Shown in pieces: positions 1 through 11,799 of a stretch of DNA of 64,000 bases. Below the pieces are notes generated by a model, which was not told the origin of the DNA, made no database searches, and was given only the letters and a program-made list of their open reading frames with translations. Made by a program: the position numbers and the translations under genes. This stretch comes from Nymphaea colorata (lineage: Eukaryota; Streptophyta; Magnoliopsida; Nymphaeales; Nymphaeaceae), in NCBI RefSeq assembly GCF_008831285.2, contig NC_045148.1:17787002-17851001 (forward strand), given 5' to 3'. Numbering within the stretch: position 1 is the stretch's first letter; each line of letters starts with the position of its first letter.

Positions 1-1
1 C

Positions 2-2477
2 AAAGATAGATTAAGAGTTAAGTGCAATTATTGTAAGCAAATCATATCAGGAGGGATTTCTCGCTTTAAACACCATATAGCTGGTACACAAAGCGATGTG
101 GCTGCTTGCAATGGCTCCCAAGAGATCCCATTGCCAGCGTATGTAAAGCACCAGTGTCAGCAGCTTCTTGATGCAGTGAAAGCAAGTAGGATTGAAAAGG
201 ACATGGAAGATGCGGAGGAAGGATATGGGGACCCACATGAAGGAGAAGAAAGTGAAGGTGAATATGTTCAACTTGAACAAGAAGATGTTGGTGTCAGTTT
301 GGGAACAACTAAAGGGAAAGGCATCATGCATGGAGGTGGTTCTTCTGCAACTACAACCAGAAAAAGAAGAGGTGCAAGTATAAGTTCAGTTTCACGAGGA
401 CGTGGCAGAAGTCAGGGTCGTACTGGTGGTGGTAGAGTACCTACTATGAGGTCGAGCAATATGTCTGGTTCGATCAAGAATTTTTTTCCCAATTATACTG
501 CTGCTGGTGCTCAGCCTGAGATTCGTATAGCCATGCAATCAAAGGATATTATTGAAGCAGCAGATGAAACCATAGGAAGATGGTTCTATGATGCATCCAT
601 TCCCTTCAATGCAGCAAACTCTTATCATTATCAGCCTATAGCAGATGCGATTGCTAGTGTAGGGCGAGGGTATAAAATGCCCTCTTTTCATAAATTGCGA
701 GGTAAAATTCTCAACAATATAGTTAGAGATGTGAAGACATATTGTGATGAACTAAAATTGAGTTGGAAAGCTACAGGATGCAGTGTAATGGCAGATGGGT
801 GGACAGACATCAAGAACAGAACATTGGTAAACTTCCTTGTATATTGCCCTCTTGGTACTATGTTCTTAAAATCTGTTGATTTGTCTGATACTCCGAAGAC
901 TGCTGATGTGTTGTTTGGGATTTTTGATAAAGTTATAGAAGAAGTTGGGCCTGAAAATGTCGTACAATTTATCACTGATAATGCAACAAATTATAAAGCT
1001 GCAGGTGAAATGTTAGCAGCACGATATGGGACATTTTATTGGAGTCCATGTGCTGCTCACTGTGTAAATCTTATGCTTCAGGATCTTGGTGAAAGGGATG
1101 ATATGAAGTTGACAGTTCACAGATGCCAAGAAATCACGAAGTTTATTTACAATCATGCTTATGTCTTGAATTTGATGAGGAAATTCACAAATGGGGCTGA
1201 ATTGATTCGACCTGCACAAACACGGTTTGCTACAAATGTTTTGACTGTGCAGGGTATAGTCAAGCAAAGATCTTCTCTCAGGCAGATGTTTTCAAGTGAT
1301 GATTGGGCTGCATATCCACATGCCTATAAAAGAAAGGCTACGACAGTTGTGGATACCATCTTCGATGTTGACTTTTGGGAATCATGTGTGCACTTATTGA
1401 AGATTTGTGTACCTCTAGTGAAAGTCCTCAGATCAGTTGATAGTGAAGATAGACCTTCTATTGGATATTTATACGAGTCTATGGATAGAGCCAAGGAGGC
1501 CATTAGAGATAATATGAAGGGAAAAAAGAAGTTGTACATGCCTATATGGAAGATTATAGATGAAAGGTGGTCTGGACAACTTCATCGCCCACTTCATGCA
1601 GCAGCCTACTACCTAAATCCTGCCATTAGATATCTTCCCACTTTTAAGAAGGACAGAGAGGTCGAGTATGGCATGTTGGATTGCATTGATGTATTAGTAA
1701 GTGATAGTAAAGAACAAGACGCTATCCATATGTCGATCAACAAATATGATACAGCTTCTGGTACCATGGCGAGAGACACAGCAGTTCGATGCAGGACAAC
1801 TATGCGTCCAGGTATTAGAAAAAGAAACTTTATACTTTTTGTTCTTTAGCACTTATTCTACCTTCTCATATATTTATTTCTGACAACATTTTTACTTTCC
1901 ATCTGTTATTAGATTTGTGGTGGGAAAGGTTTGGGCCTGATTGCCCAGAATTAAGGAAGCTTGCAATTAGAATCCTCAGTCAAACATGTAGTGCAACTGG
2001 ATGTGAAAGAAATTGGAGTGTATTTCAGCACATCCATAGTAAGAAGAGGAATAGGCTGGAACATAAAAGGTTGAATGACCTTGTTTATGTTCGTTATAAT
2101 ATGAAGTTGAGACAAAGGTAAACATTTGTTTTGTTATACAAGAATATCAAATTCTAATATATATTTTAATCTCTAACAATTTGTTAATTTTTTCTCTTGT
2201 TAGGCAACTAGAAACAACATCTACGAGGAAGCATCACAATCAATATGATCCTATCTTCATTGACCATTTTGATATATTAGATTCTTGGATTGAAGAAGAA
2301 CCAGCTGCAATACTTGATGAGGACGATCTTGATTTTTTGAATGTTGAAGGAGCAGCAGAGATTGTTGAAGAAGGAGAGGCTGGGGGGGAGCAATGGAATG
2401 TTGGTGACATTCCATTTGCAACAGAGGGGATAGAAGAAGAAGTTAATGAAGGAAGTGAAGATGATGATGAAGAATGA
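2..2477 (+). CDS. hAT transposase (BED finger, DUF659, hAT C-terminal dimerisation), 5'-partial
   Basis: The frame is open from the window edge and reads as three exons: 2-1811, 1913-2117 and 2204-2477. Both introns (1812-1912, 2118-2203) have GT-AG ends and keep phase. A BED-type zinc finger is visible at the start (Cys codons 23 and 32, His codons 71 and 74). It is followed by an acidic linker and a basic Arg/Gly stretch near 375-440. The DUF659/RNase-H-like core has Asp in MADGWTD (794) and Asp in ITDNATN (977), and a CAAHC motif (1049-1063). The C-terminal dimerisation region carries CERNWS, whose Glu (2005-2007) corresponds to the third catalytic acid of hAT transposases. The tail is very acidic and stops at 2475. 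No internal stop is seen, so the protein could be functional, or it could be a domesticated gene. The true start codon is upstream of the window. Confidence 0.85.
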
Positions 2478-2847
2478 AGATGATGATGCAAATGACGATT
2501 GACGATGCTTTTTGTTTTGAGTTTTGAAAACTATGTCAATATGTTCTGAGTTTTGACTTCTGAACTTATGAATTGTGATGTAATTGAATACTCTTAGGTT
2601 GTTTAGACTTTAGTATGTTATTTTGTTTTTTGAATGTTTGATTTCTTATTTTGGAATGTCTTGTTCATATGCATAGCTCACAGGTCATACTTCATATACA
2701 TGAATGATGAACATTCCTTTAAATACATTTTTCTTGAATTTTTCTGATTTTTACTAGTTTTTTCAGATTTTTTTAGAATTTTTCTGATTTTTTTTCTATT
2801 TTTTTATAAATTTTTAATATTTTTTACAAATTAAAAAAATTAATTCT

Positions 2848-2939
2848 ACGATACGTTACGATACATTTACGATACGTTACGATACGGCGTATAGGTCGGC
2901 CCGACCGATACACGATACGATACGGCAGTGATAACATTG
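2848..2939. repeat. hAT subterminal repeat cluster and probable 3' terminal repeat
   Basis: Words of the form CGATACG and CGTTACGATACG recur at least six times in about 75 bp, in contrast to the AT-rich, T-run-rich DNA before it. The cluster ends with GGCAGTGATAACATTG. Dense short direct repeats next to the end are typical of hAT transposase binding sites. Confidence 0.55.
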
Positions 2940-4780
2940 ATATAGTCCTCAATCTATATTTTTAGAGTCAAGAGACTATGTTCAAGTGTACCGAGAGCAT
3001 GAGAAGATGAGATGATATTTTATGTTCATGCTTATATCATGCAATCTTTCCTTTTCATATCATCATTTTCCTCTTGTCATCTCCCCATGACCGTGCAAGA
3101 TAGCTCAAATGATCTTGAAGCAAGAGCTACTCTTGAGTGCATTGGGAGTATGAGCAAGATGGAACAAAATCCATATCTTCATTTATCTCCAAAAATATAC
3201 TTGATATATTGTCTTCATTCATCATTCATGCTTGAAATGATGCTCATGCATGATATTCTAATCTTCCATTTATATGACCCAATGCACGATGAAAATGAGT
3301 GTTTGGGGTTGGATTTCGTGTGATTTTTGAGGTTGGGACTTGTCCAACCCGGAAAAAACCTTCACGAAATATGTACATGTTAATATGCATTTGCATGTCA
3401 TTTTACGCTAGTTTCTTTCCTAATCACCCCATTAGGAAAACTAACGAGTTACTCGTTATATTGCTTGATTTTCTTCCATACCCAACGGTGGAAGAAATAT
3501 ATCCCTTGTGGCAAACCAAATCATAACATTCCATGTTTAGATATGAATCATATTTTCCAAAACACTTTCAAAAGAAACTTCTCTTATGCGGCCTTGGAGA
3601 CTTAACTTAGGTTCTTGCATGAGCCTAAGTTTCCCTCCGGCCTATATCAAAAATTGAAGTTGGCTATTTTTAATTCATTTCTTGATTTTAGTTATCATGA
3701 AGACAAGCACGTATATACATGTTATTTATGTATATGTGTACATGACTATTTCTTTTTGTCATTTTCTTTTTATGATTAAACATATTCTTTTACAAACTCT
3801 CATATACGTATATATAAATATATATACGTGTATTTCATTTTTAAATCTCTTTCTCTTTCGAAAATGATATTTTCTTCTCTATTTGATTTAAACATCATTT
3901 TTTACAAGCATTCATATACGTATCTATACACATATATATATATGAATACATATCTCTCTTTCTTTTAAATCTTTGATTTTATGATTTTCAAGATCTCTTT
4001 CTCTATATCTCTCTTGAGATGTTGTCTTTCATATTTTCCGTTCTTTCAATATCTTACCATTTAAGATTTTAATTTTTCATTTGCCTACTTCATCAAGACC
4101 ACAAACCAAGTAATGACCCAATATTGGATTCATGCTTGATAGGTCTACAATCCCAATCCATTTTCAAAAACTTTTCTTTCATAATTTACAAAAACAAAAA
4201 TCTTAAATGTATGTTGTGGTAGGAATGACTTTAGATGAATGTTGTGGTAGGAATGTTTTACATTCTTCCAATCATATAGGATAAATGCATCCATGCATTC
4301 TCACCCACTTTATTTCACTTATGATCACAAGGACATCTCCAAAAGAACTTAAGTAAGTGGGGATGAAGTTCTAACTAGGTGGTAACCGAATTAGAGCAAA
4401 ATCTCAAACCTACTTAAAGTCTTAAGAGAACACTAAAGTGATTTCACAAGCTTTTCAAATGATATTTACTAATTCCACTTTTTCCTCAAAATATTTCACA
4501 TTTTCAAGCAACTCTTCAAGAATCTTTTCAAAAGTTTGAAACATCAAACTTTCAATAGTTTCTACACCTCATATAGAATCAAAATGATGTTTAAGTTAAA
4601 ATGAAATGCATCAATGATGAACATAGCCCTTGGATTGATTACCCCCGGTAAAGGCGCTAGGAACGGTCAATCCTCGTACCGACAGGCGAGTCCCTTTTCT
4701 TTCCTATTTCAAAACAAACCTCATTTTTCTAGAGCATTCCAAAACCAATGAAAATTTTGAGATGGAAACAGATAGGCACT
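2940..4780. other. AT-rich non-coding stretch with a diverged Tat-type LTR fragment near its end
   Basis: No convincing gene was found; the short ORFs here lack family resemblance and sit in T-rich, ATG-poor DNA with (AT)-rich words. At about 4617-4705 the sequence resembles the 3' ends of the two large LTRs at 25985-26065 and 39425-39505. Shared features are a TTACCCC..GTTAAAGGCG-like block, AGGAACGGT, TCGTACCGA, and a ggtgGATCCC-like ending here seen as gcgaGTCCC. It is probably the remains of an LTR from a related Ty3/gypsy element. Confidence 0.4.
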
Positions 4781-6533
4781 GCCTGACATGGTGTATTGAG
4801 GCACAATGCCTTCTTCGTTTAGAAATCGTGCTAATGGTCCCTCCCTTTGTCCTATCTAAGTCAACCTATCATAATATTCACCATCTCTATCTGATCTGAC
4901 TATCTTGATAACTTCACCGGTTTGTTTATCTACTTCTTTCTTATAGTCCTTGAAAACTTGACACACATCGGATTTTTCAAAGATTAAGTAGAGATACAAA
5001 TACCGAGAATAGTCATCTATAAAGGTGACAAAATACTTTTCGCCTGTGTAACAAGAAGGGAAAGGTTTACAAACATCTGTGTGAACAATTCCTAATCTTT
5101 TAGTACATCGCTCGGTACCTTCTTTATATATGTTAGTTTGCTTTGCCTTTATGCAATCTACACATATGTCTTTATCTGTAAAATCAAGAGATCGTAAAAT
5201 CCCTTCATTTAAGAATCTCCTTATTCTCTTTTCAGAGATATGACCCAAACGACGGTGCCATAGCATGTACGAATCATCTTTTATGGTACTACGCTTACTA
5301 CCACTTGTACAATGACTAAAAACCAACAATTCAGGAGATTGGAACTTCACATTCAATTTGTATAAACCATCACACAGAATAGCAGAACCAATTTCAACAA
5401 GATCTTTATAAATGAACATCTTTGAATTCTCAAACTTTAAGCATAAATCAAATTTGTCCAGTCTTGATACAGAAATTAAGTTTCTACTATATGATGGAAC
5501 AAAGAAAATATCATGAATATCCAAAAGAAAGCCAGTATCAAGCCTAATCTGGCATTCTCCTACAGCTTTCACATGTGAGCGCATTTTTTTTCCTGATGAA
5601 ATGCTCATCTCATGTAGTGTTGGTTCCCTTTTGCTCAGAAAGTCCTGTAAAAGATTGACAATATGCACAGTAGCACCAGAGTCAATCCACCAGCTATTAA
5701 TAGGAACATGTAACATATTACTTTCAAGTGAAACAAATGACATATTACCTTTCTTCTCTAACCAATTCTTGTACTTGATGCAGTCTGACTTCTTATGCTC
5801 TTTTTTCTTGCAAAAGAAACACTTTATAGGAGCTAAGTTAGTCTGTGCAGTTTGACCTGTTGACTTCTTCTTGGCACTCATTTTCATTGAACTTTTCTTT
5901 ATGCCAATTTTACCAGCCCCAGAGTGAGAAACTATATGTGCGCTTTGCAACTTCTCACCCTTCATTCTTTCTTCCTCTTCAACACACTTAGACATCAATT
6001 CATTGAATGTCCATTCAGTATTATGTGTGTTGTAACTGATCTTAAAAGGAGTATAGTCAGCTGGTAAAGAGGTTAAAGTAAAGAATACTAAGAATGATTC
6101 AGAAATAGTCAACTTTCAAACATATGCTGGCGAATGTTACCCCCTCCTTGATATTTCATAGATATTAACTTTGATATTAGGGTACTGGCTCTGGCTTTAT
6201 GAGAGCTTACAAACTAAGCTTCAACTGCATCCAAGAACTCTCTCACCGTTCTACAAGGTGGGATAGCACCACGTATGTTCTTAGCGACCCTTGATTGCAA
6301 AAGCAACAAGCTTAGTCGGTTAAGACGCTCCCACTTGTCAAAGTACACTGTTTCATTATGTGTACTTTGTAGTGTAAGAGGTGGTGGCTCAGGTTGCCTC
6401 AAAGGCATATCCAGATCCATATATCCCAATGTAAACACAATATTTTCTTTCTATTCAACATAATTTGAAACATCAAGTAAAGGAATAGAATTTGAGTCAT
6501 TAAAATAAATAGAACCAGGCACTGTAGATCACA
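4780..6533 (-). pseudogene. Ty1/copia gag-protease-integrase relic
   Basis: Reading the minus strand from 6533 downward gives a copia polyprotein in several pieces. Gag begins near 6530 (a TAG replaces an expected Trp codon near 6453) and includes the FTLGYMDLDMPLR block (6438-6400). The 6112-4856 frame holds the rest. It contains a CCHC zinc knuckle (CFFC..EH...DC, about 5822-5780), the protease WWIDSGA active site (about 5690-5670), and the GAG-pre-integrase LWHRRLGH...C..C. It then enters the integrase core with HTDV and FVTFIDDYSRY. A TAG at 4856-4858 ends that frame, but recognisable integrase sequence continues to about 4785. Integrase C-terminus, reverse transcriptase and RNase H are absent, so the element is truncated at its 3' side as well as mutated. 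Confidence 0.85.
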
Positions 6534-6539
6534 AAAGAT

Positions 6540-7130
6540 ATCAATAAGTTGACATGTATTATATAAGACAAACCATATGGAACAGTAAACTAAATAAAAG
6601 GCTCTTTATGTCTATCATTTCCAAGACAAATACCAGGGGTCATTAGGTTACTACTTTGGTAATATACCTAATACGCACATTTATTCCGTCTTAACTTTAT
6701 CTAGTAAAACTAAGAAATGTAAATCCAAACTATAGTTAATCATAACACCTTTGGGTGTAAAATGACAGAACTATGTAAGGATCTATTTTCCTATTTTACT
6801 CTACTTATTCTCTTAAACATAACACACTACCTTTGGGTAATTGTGTTATTTCAAATGAGAGTAAGTACAATATGAACACTAATGTACCTTTAAATCATGC
6901 GTAGTCACTTTGGTGATGTATGACATGATTTAACTAATCATAGGCTCTTTACATTAGCATTATCATATAAACTTTATGATCATGCAACAAAATTAACTTT
7001 AGCATAATCCTAAATAAAACATGATACAAGAATATAATATGTCATAATAACACATTTAAAATCAAACACACGAATCATTTCTGCATAATCAACTTAATGC
7101 TATCTAATTGTTCATTAGTACTCCATAAAA
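6540..7130. other. AT-rich non-coding DNA upstream of the copia gag
   Basis: No ORF of recognisable family occurs here. It lies directly 5' of the copia gag on the minus strand and could be its untranslated leader. I found no initiator-Met-type primer binding site (TGCTCTGATACCA on the plus strand) in or beyond it. Confidence 0.4.
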
Positions 7131-7260
7131 CATAATGAATCGGTCCCGTATCGATCTAAAATGATTGAACCAATTCATTAAGCACCTGAAATGGACATAC
7201 GACAACATATACCAGCTTCCTCAAGCTTAGAACCGGTCCCGTATTAGTCCTAAGTGGACT

Positions 7261-7455
7261 GAACCAGTGGAAAACTAGGTGAACCGGTCAGTAAAGGAAA
7301 TGAACCGGTCTCAAACAACTCTGAATCGGTTTGAAAAAGCCCGAATCGGTTCTGACACTGAATGAACCGGTCTGAAAATCAACTCAACCGGTCCAGAAAA
7401 GGTCCGAATCGGTCCCCAAAATGTATGAATCGGTTCTGAAACGAACCGAATCGGT
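7261..7455. repeat. 21-bp-period GAAYCGGT minisatellite
   Basis: The octamer GAACCGGT/GAATCGGT (or a one-base variant) starts at 7261, 7281, 7302, 7323, 7343, 7364, 7385, 7406, 7427 and 7448. The spacing is 20 or 21 bp throughout. The rest of each unit is divergent and mostly A-rich. Two further matches at about 7139 and 7231 lie outside the strict period. It is not part of any long ORF. Confidence 0.8.
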
Positions 7456-7489
7456 TATGTTTTAAAAAATCAAGCCGTATGGATACGGG

Positions 7490-8284
7490 TCAGGGTGACA
7501 GGACCCGACCCGATCCAAAATGAAATAAAAAACGGACGGGCAGAAGTCAAGCGGCAACAAAGATTTTTTTTTTTTAAATTTTTATGGATCCGGATCGGGT
7601 CAAGACTGACCCGACTCGGGTCCGACCCGACTCCCCGCCTTCCGCCCGACCGGCTCCGACTCGACCTTGCGAGCGGTTTCGGGGAAAAACGAAACGCCTC
7701 CCGCCATCGATGGCTGGGGGCGTTTCATCCGGCCCTCCCACCGGCCACTCCCTGTGGCTGGTGGATGAGGATGCCCTCGCCCCTCTCCTATTGAAGCGGT
7801 AAACGGAAAAAAGGGGAGGGACGGTTCGGCGGTCGGACGCCGCAGGGCTTCGAGCGGTCCTCACTTACCGCCGCCTGAGGATGGTGGCCGGACATCGCAT
7901 GAGCACAAGGATTGAACTCGCCTAACGCCCATCCTTCTTCCCGTTTCCCCCTTTTCCCTTTCCCTGTTATTCTGTCTCTCGCTGCAACAGACGATAGTTT
8001 CTTTTTCCCAACATAGTGGGTGGGCGCCGGCAAGCGGCTGCAAACGGGAGCCCAACGCTTCCATCGCCCATTATGCAACAGAGGAAGGAACAGGCATGCC
8101 AGTGCCCTATTCTTCCACGTTTCTTCCTATTCCCTTTGCATAAAAAACATAGTATGCAAAGGGAAACGCGCAGCGAAAGCGTGGTAGTGGGCCCATAACC
8201 CATTGTTGGAGCTTTGCGACGAATCAAGATAGCGCACAAACGAAAATGCAAAAATTGAAAGACATTCATTGATCCATGTTTTTC
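7490..8284. other. GC-rich left flank of the FHA-carrying LTR element
   Basis: This stretch is markedly richer in GC than its surroundings. It opens with repeated GACCCGACCCGATCC-like words (7500-7640) and an oligo-T run at 7565. Several short overlapping ORFs exist on both strands, but none shows a recognisable domain. It joins the right flank at 18803 once the LTR element is mentally removed, so both flanks were one locus before insertion. The function of that locus is not recognised. Confidence 0.35.
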
Positions 8285-11200
8285 TGATACGGTCAGACCT
8301 ACAACACTGCCGAGAGAGGACACAAATGTGGCCAAGAGCAGTCGTCATGGGCAGGGCCAGCCCGTTATGCAGAGCACTATGGACGACCAAGGCCAAGTTG
8401 ACCCGAATGTGGGTCAAGAGGGAGGAGTGGGTGGCACGAACCAGGTCGGAATCACCTTGGAAGAGGGTAAAGACACACTTAGAGTTGAAGCAGAGGGTGG
8501 AGAGGGCGGAGTTGCCAAGGCTCTAAGTGAGGAACCAGAAGAATCAGTTGGAGATCCAAGTGCGGTACTTGAAGACCAAGGCGGTGGATCTAGTCCCGGT
8601 TTAGATCAGGTCCAACCTAGGGTCGAGCCCAAACCGGTCACTTAGGGTCAGCTTAGGGCAACGCCTAGGCAAGCCGGGATCCAAATCGAAGCCCGAACAC
8701 ATGCGGGCAAGAAGAGGATCCGTTTAGGATTCGAGGCACTAGGCCTCAAACCTTTTGTTACGCGCATTTTTGCTTTTCTCTTTCCTTTTGCGCCATTTGT
8801 TTTTGGATTCAAGTTCTAATCTGGATCAAGTGTTAGATCCGTTTTTTTTAGTCCAGACTATATATTCTTTGTATTCTTTGGTTTTGGTATGCAATCAAGA
8901 ATATTGGAATTCATTTGTCAAGTTCCTCTCTCTCTCCTCACGGATCTCTCTCTCCCTTGCGCTCCTTCTTTCCCCACGGCACCTCTTGTCTTCCTCGTCC
9001 CCACATTTGGGTGAAACCGACAGCCATTGCCGATTCCAACCAAGCTTCCCCAAACCCGAGGGCTTCTTCTTCTCCTTGCCTTATTCTCTTTCTCTCTTCT
9101 CAAACACTCGCCCAAGGTTCGACGGCTAGAAGATCTCCAAGTGCTCCGGCGAGAAGAGTCTCCTTGCCCACGTTTTTCCCCACTTCAACATCCGGCTGTC
9201 GAAGGTGCAATCTTCCTTGAACACAAGGGATGATTAAAGGACAGACCCGCCCATGGGAGGACCTCATTCCGGCTAGGCAACTAGGTGGTGTAAGGTGTTG
9301 ACATTGAATCAAACGGCGGAAGGTTACTACAACAACTTGGCTTCGCGAATTGTGAAGTTTTGTTGGACTGTTTTGAGGTAAGATTCGGCCTTAGAGACCT
9401 GCTCTTTTCCACGGTGTAAACCCGTGAGTTGGGGCTGAATTCGACGGTGAAAGTTTGCTTCAAACCTGTTTTTACAAGTCACAAGGAATCCTTGAAAAGT
9501 CCGTGCTATACCCAAGCTATTTGGAAAAAGTTCACCGGCGTAATCCATCATAAAACTCAGTTTTACGCTTCGGTTTAGGCCTGAGATTCTTACCGAAAAT
9601 CAGTGAGAAAAGTCTTGGAAAAACATTGATTTGGACGGTGGAAAAAGGGAAAAAGCATTAAAGAATTATCGTCCAAGTAAAAGGAAGAATTTGTCCAAGT
9701 TTGAAGCGATTCCGGCTTGAAACGGAATAGCTTTGGGCTTGCCAGAAAACTGAAATTCCGGCAGCCGCTGCTCTCTTTCCGGCCAACATTTGGGTGCTCT
9801 GGCCAAAGGATCAGATCTCCTACAATCATACAAAATATCAGCCACATTTGGTGAAGGCGCAAGTGGGAAATCAGGAGGATCTCCTAGACGAGTACACCTA
9901 GCCGCCGGTGCATTTGGGATCATTTGGTCGGTCCTACTCTTGAGGTAACTGAATATTCTCATTTGAACCTTTCGCCACCTCCACCCTTCATCCTCGCCAC
10001 GTGGCGGAGATCTAGTGCATTAAAGAGATCTTTTGGAGAGAGCTCGCCCCTTGCTTCCAAGATCTTAGGAAGTGCTCCACATTTGGTGGGATCGATCCAC
10101 TTTTGGGAGATCTTTTTGGTATTCAATCCCAAGTTCTTAGGTAGTGGCCTTCATTTTAGGATCTAGAAACCCCAAGCCTTGCCACTTGTCCTAGTCCCTT
10201 GCTCGTTCACACTCATATCATGTTCCAAGCCCTTGGGTGTCGCCAATGCCCTAGCCGATCCACATTTCTTGGCCTTAATCTTAGCCTCTCTTCCAAAAAT
10301 CGTGGAAGATAGCCTCTACACTCCTAACAGCTAAACCTACGTTTTAGCTAGCCTAGTCCAGCCGTCATTCTCCTACATTTCTCGCCATCCTTTGCCTTAC
10401 TCATCTCTAGCCAGCCGCCGCTACCATTTGGTGACTTAGCCTTAGCCCATTTCCATTCCCATTTAGTGTTTCAGCCCTAGACCTACCCTTCCTAGATTTT
10501 AGGAGTTGGCTTTTGACCAACGAGTCCACATTTGTTTGAACCTAGACTTGAACCTTTGAACCTAGCTCACCTAACCTACCTCGTGTCCAATTCTCAGCCC
10601 AATTCAAGCTTAGTCAATAGTTGACCCACCTAGCCTGAGCCTAGCTTAGATTGCCCGAGCCCACCTTGATCCACCACATAGGCGGCCACAGTCTTAGCCC
10701 CCAAGGCAGCCCGTGAACACTATCACAGCCTTGGACTTCTCGTGGCCGGTGGATCCTAGCCAGCAGCCACCTCTTTGCTGTCGGCCTTCTGCGCTGCATC
10801 AGTCCAGCGCGTGGCCAGGCAGACGGCGCCAGTCGTCCAACTCCCTACCGCGCTCGGGCAGGAGGGCCGAGCCTTCGCCTTTAGCAGCGGCTAGGAGGGG
10901 CGCCTCGTTTGCCTCTGCCGGTGCCTGCCAGCGATCTGTAGCCAGCGCCTGCTGCCAGCTCCTGCCTGCGTCCTGCAGCCAGTCCTTGTCTACGGTTTAG
11001 TCCAGCCCGCCTGCCTTATTGCTGTCGGCTGTCTACACCAGAGTTCAGGCCATTGGAGCTAAGGACCGAGTCATCTACAGCAGCCTTTTTGGACTGGGAC
11101 TTCACCTACCTGGTCGATGCAATACCCAAGGGTCGGTTATCACCTCGTGGTTGATCTTGCCGCTTAGCCAAGCTAGATTTGGCTGGTAACTCCTCTGAAC

Positions 11201-11655
11201 CCCCTATAGCTACGTGGGAGGTTGTTTTGCTTTGGTTATTTGTTTTTAGCCCGGCCTTTGGCCCTTGTTGCGCATTGAGGTAGCTCGGAGGCTCCACGCT
11301 GAAGACACGACCTCGTGGCAACTTAGCCTCCTACGGGTGGGTGTGGTTTGCTCGATTAGGATTGGTTGGTGGTTTGCTTGAGTGAGTTGTGAGAGTTTTA
11401 TTCATTGTATCGTGCGCGCATTGTATTGGTCTCACATCTCTTAGTAATTTGTAGTATGATTGCTTTTTGGGATTGGGTTAACCACTCTTGTAATCTTTAA
11501 ACCTATTGGGATTTTGAGTCGGGGTTCCTGTCTGACTGGGTAGTGTCATTGTATTTGTTTTCTTTAGGTTTAGTCTTAGGTTGCTCCAATGTGATCTTGG
11601 GGGTAGGCGCGACCGTCGGCGTGGAGTTTGGTCGACGTCGGAACAGATCCTACCA
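8285..11655 (+). repeat. 5' LTR of the FHA-carrying element
   Basis: It is a direct repeat of 15437-18802, with TG...CA termini. A possible TATA box (CTATATATTC) lies near 8857-8866. The ORFs inside (for example 8328-8645, 10713-11000) occur in the right LTR too, simply because the sequence is duplicated, and show no protein family resemblance. Confidence 0.9.
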
Positions 11656-11658
11656 ATT

Positions 11659-11671
11659 TGGTATCAGAGCC
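11659..11671 (+). other. Primer binding site, initiator tRNA-Met type
   Basis: TGGTATCAGAGCC lies three bases after the left LTR end. This is the standard plant LTR-retrotransposon site complementary to the 3' end of initiator methionine tRNA. Confidence 0.9.
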
Positions 11672-11786
11672 TCCTTGGGCGCAGCCAGAAGTTTTCAGTT
11701 TATAGTTGTTGCAGTTTTCAGTTTGTAGTTAATCAGATTTCTGTGGTGCAGCCACCTTGGACCGACTGATACCAAATCTATCAATT

Positions 11787-11799
11787 TGGTATCAGAGCC
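11787..11799 (+). other. Second copy of the primer binding site
   Basis: The same 13 bases TGGTATCAGAGCC, preceded again by CAATT, recur 128 bp downstream of the first copy. Both are followed by a similar C-rich word (TCCTTGGG versus GCCTTGAA). A tandem or template-switch duplication of the PBS region is the simplest reading. Confidence 0.75.

Larger units (their letters stand above)
1..2939 (+). mobile_element. hAT-superfamily DNA transposon, 3' portion
   Basis: The segment holds a hAT transposase gene followed by about 370 bp of AT-rich DNA. It ends in a zone rich in CGATACG/CGTTACG words and the sequence CAGTGATAACATTG at about 2926-2939. hAT elements have short terminal inverted repeats and subterminal short repeats that bind the transposase BED finger, so this zone is read as the element's 3' end. 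The 5' end lies outside the window, so neither the matching terminal repeat nor the 8-bp target duplication can be checked. The exact 3' boundary is an inference. Confidence 0.75.

Noticed and set aside
7490-7870. GC-rich ORFs on both strands as coding exons
   Set aside because: Several frames on both strands are open together, as expected from GC-rich repeats of GACCCG; no domain is recognised.
8328-8645. 105-codon ORF (and its twin at 15480-15797) as a gene
   Set aside because: Both are the same LTR sequence; no family resemblance, and overlapping frames are equally open.
10713-11000. Ser/Ala/Arg-rich ORF in the LTR as a protein gene
   Set aside because: Composition follows local GC-rich repeats, and the frame is not preserved in meaning in the other LTR copy (17859-18146 has indels and changes of residue class).
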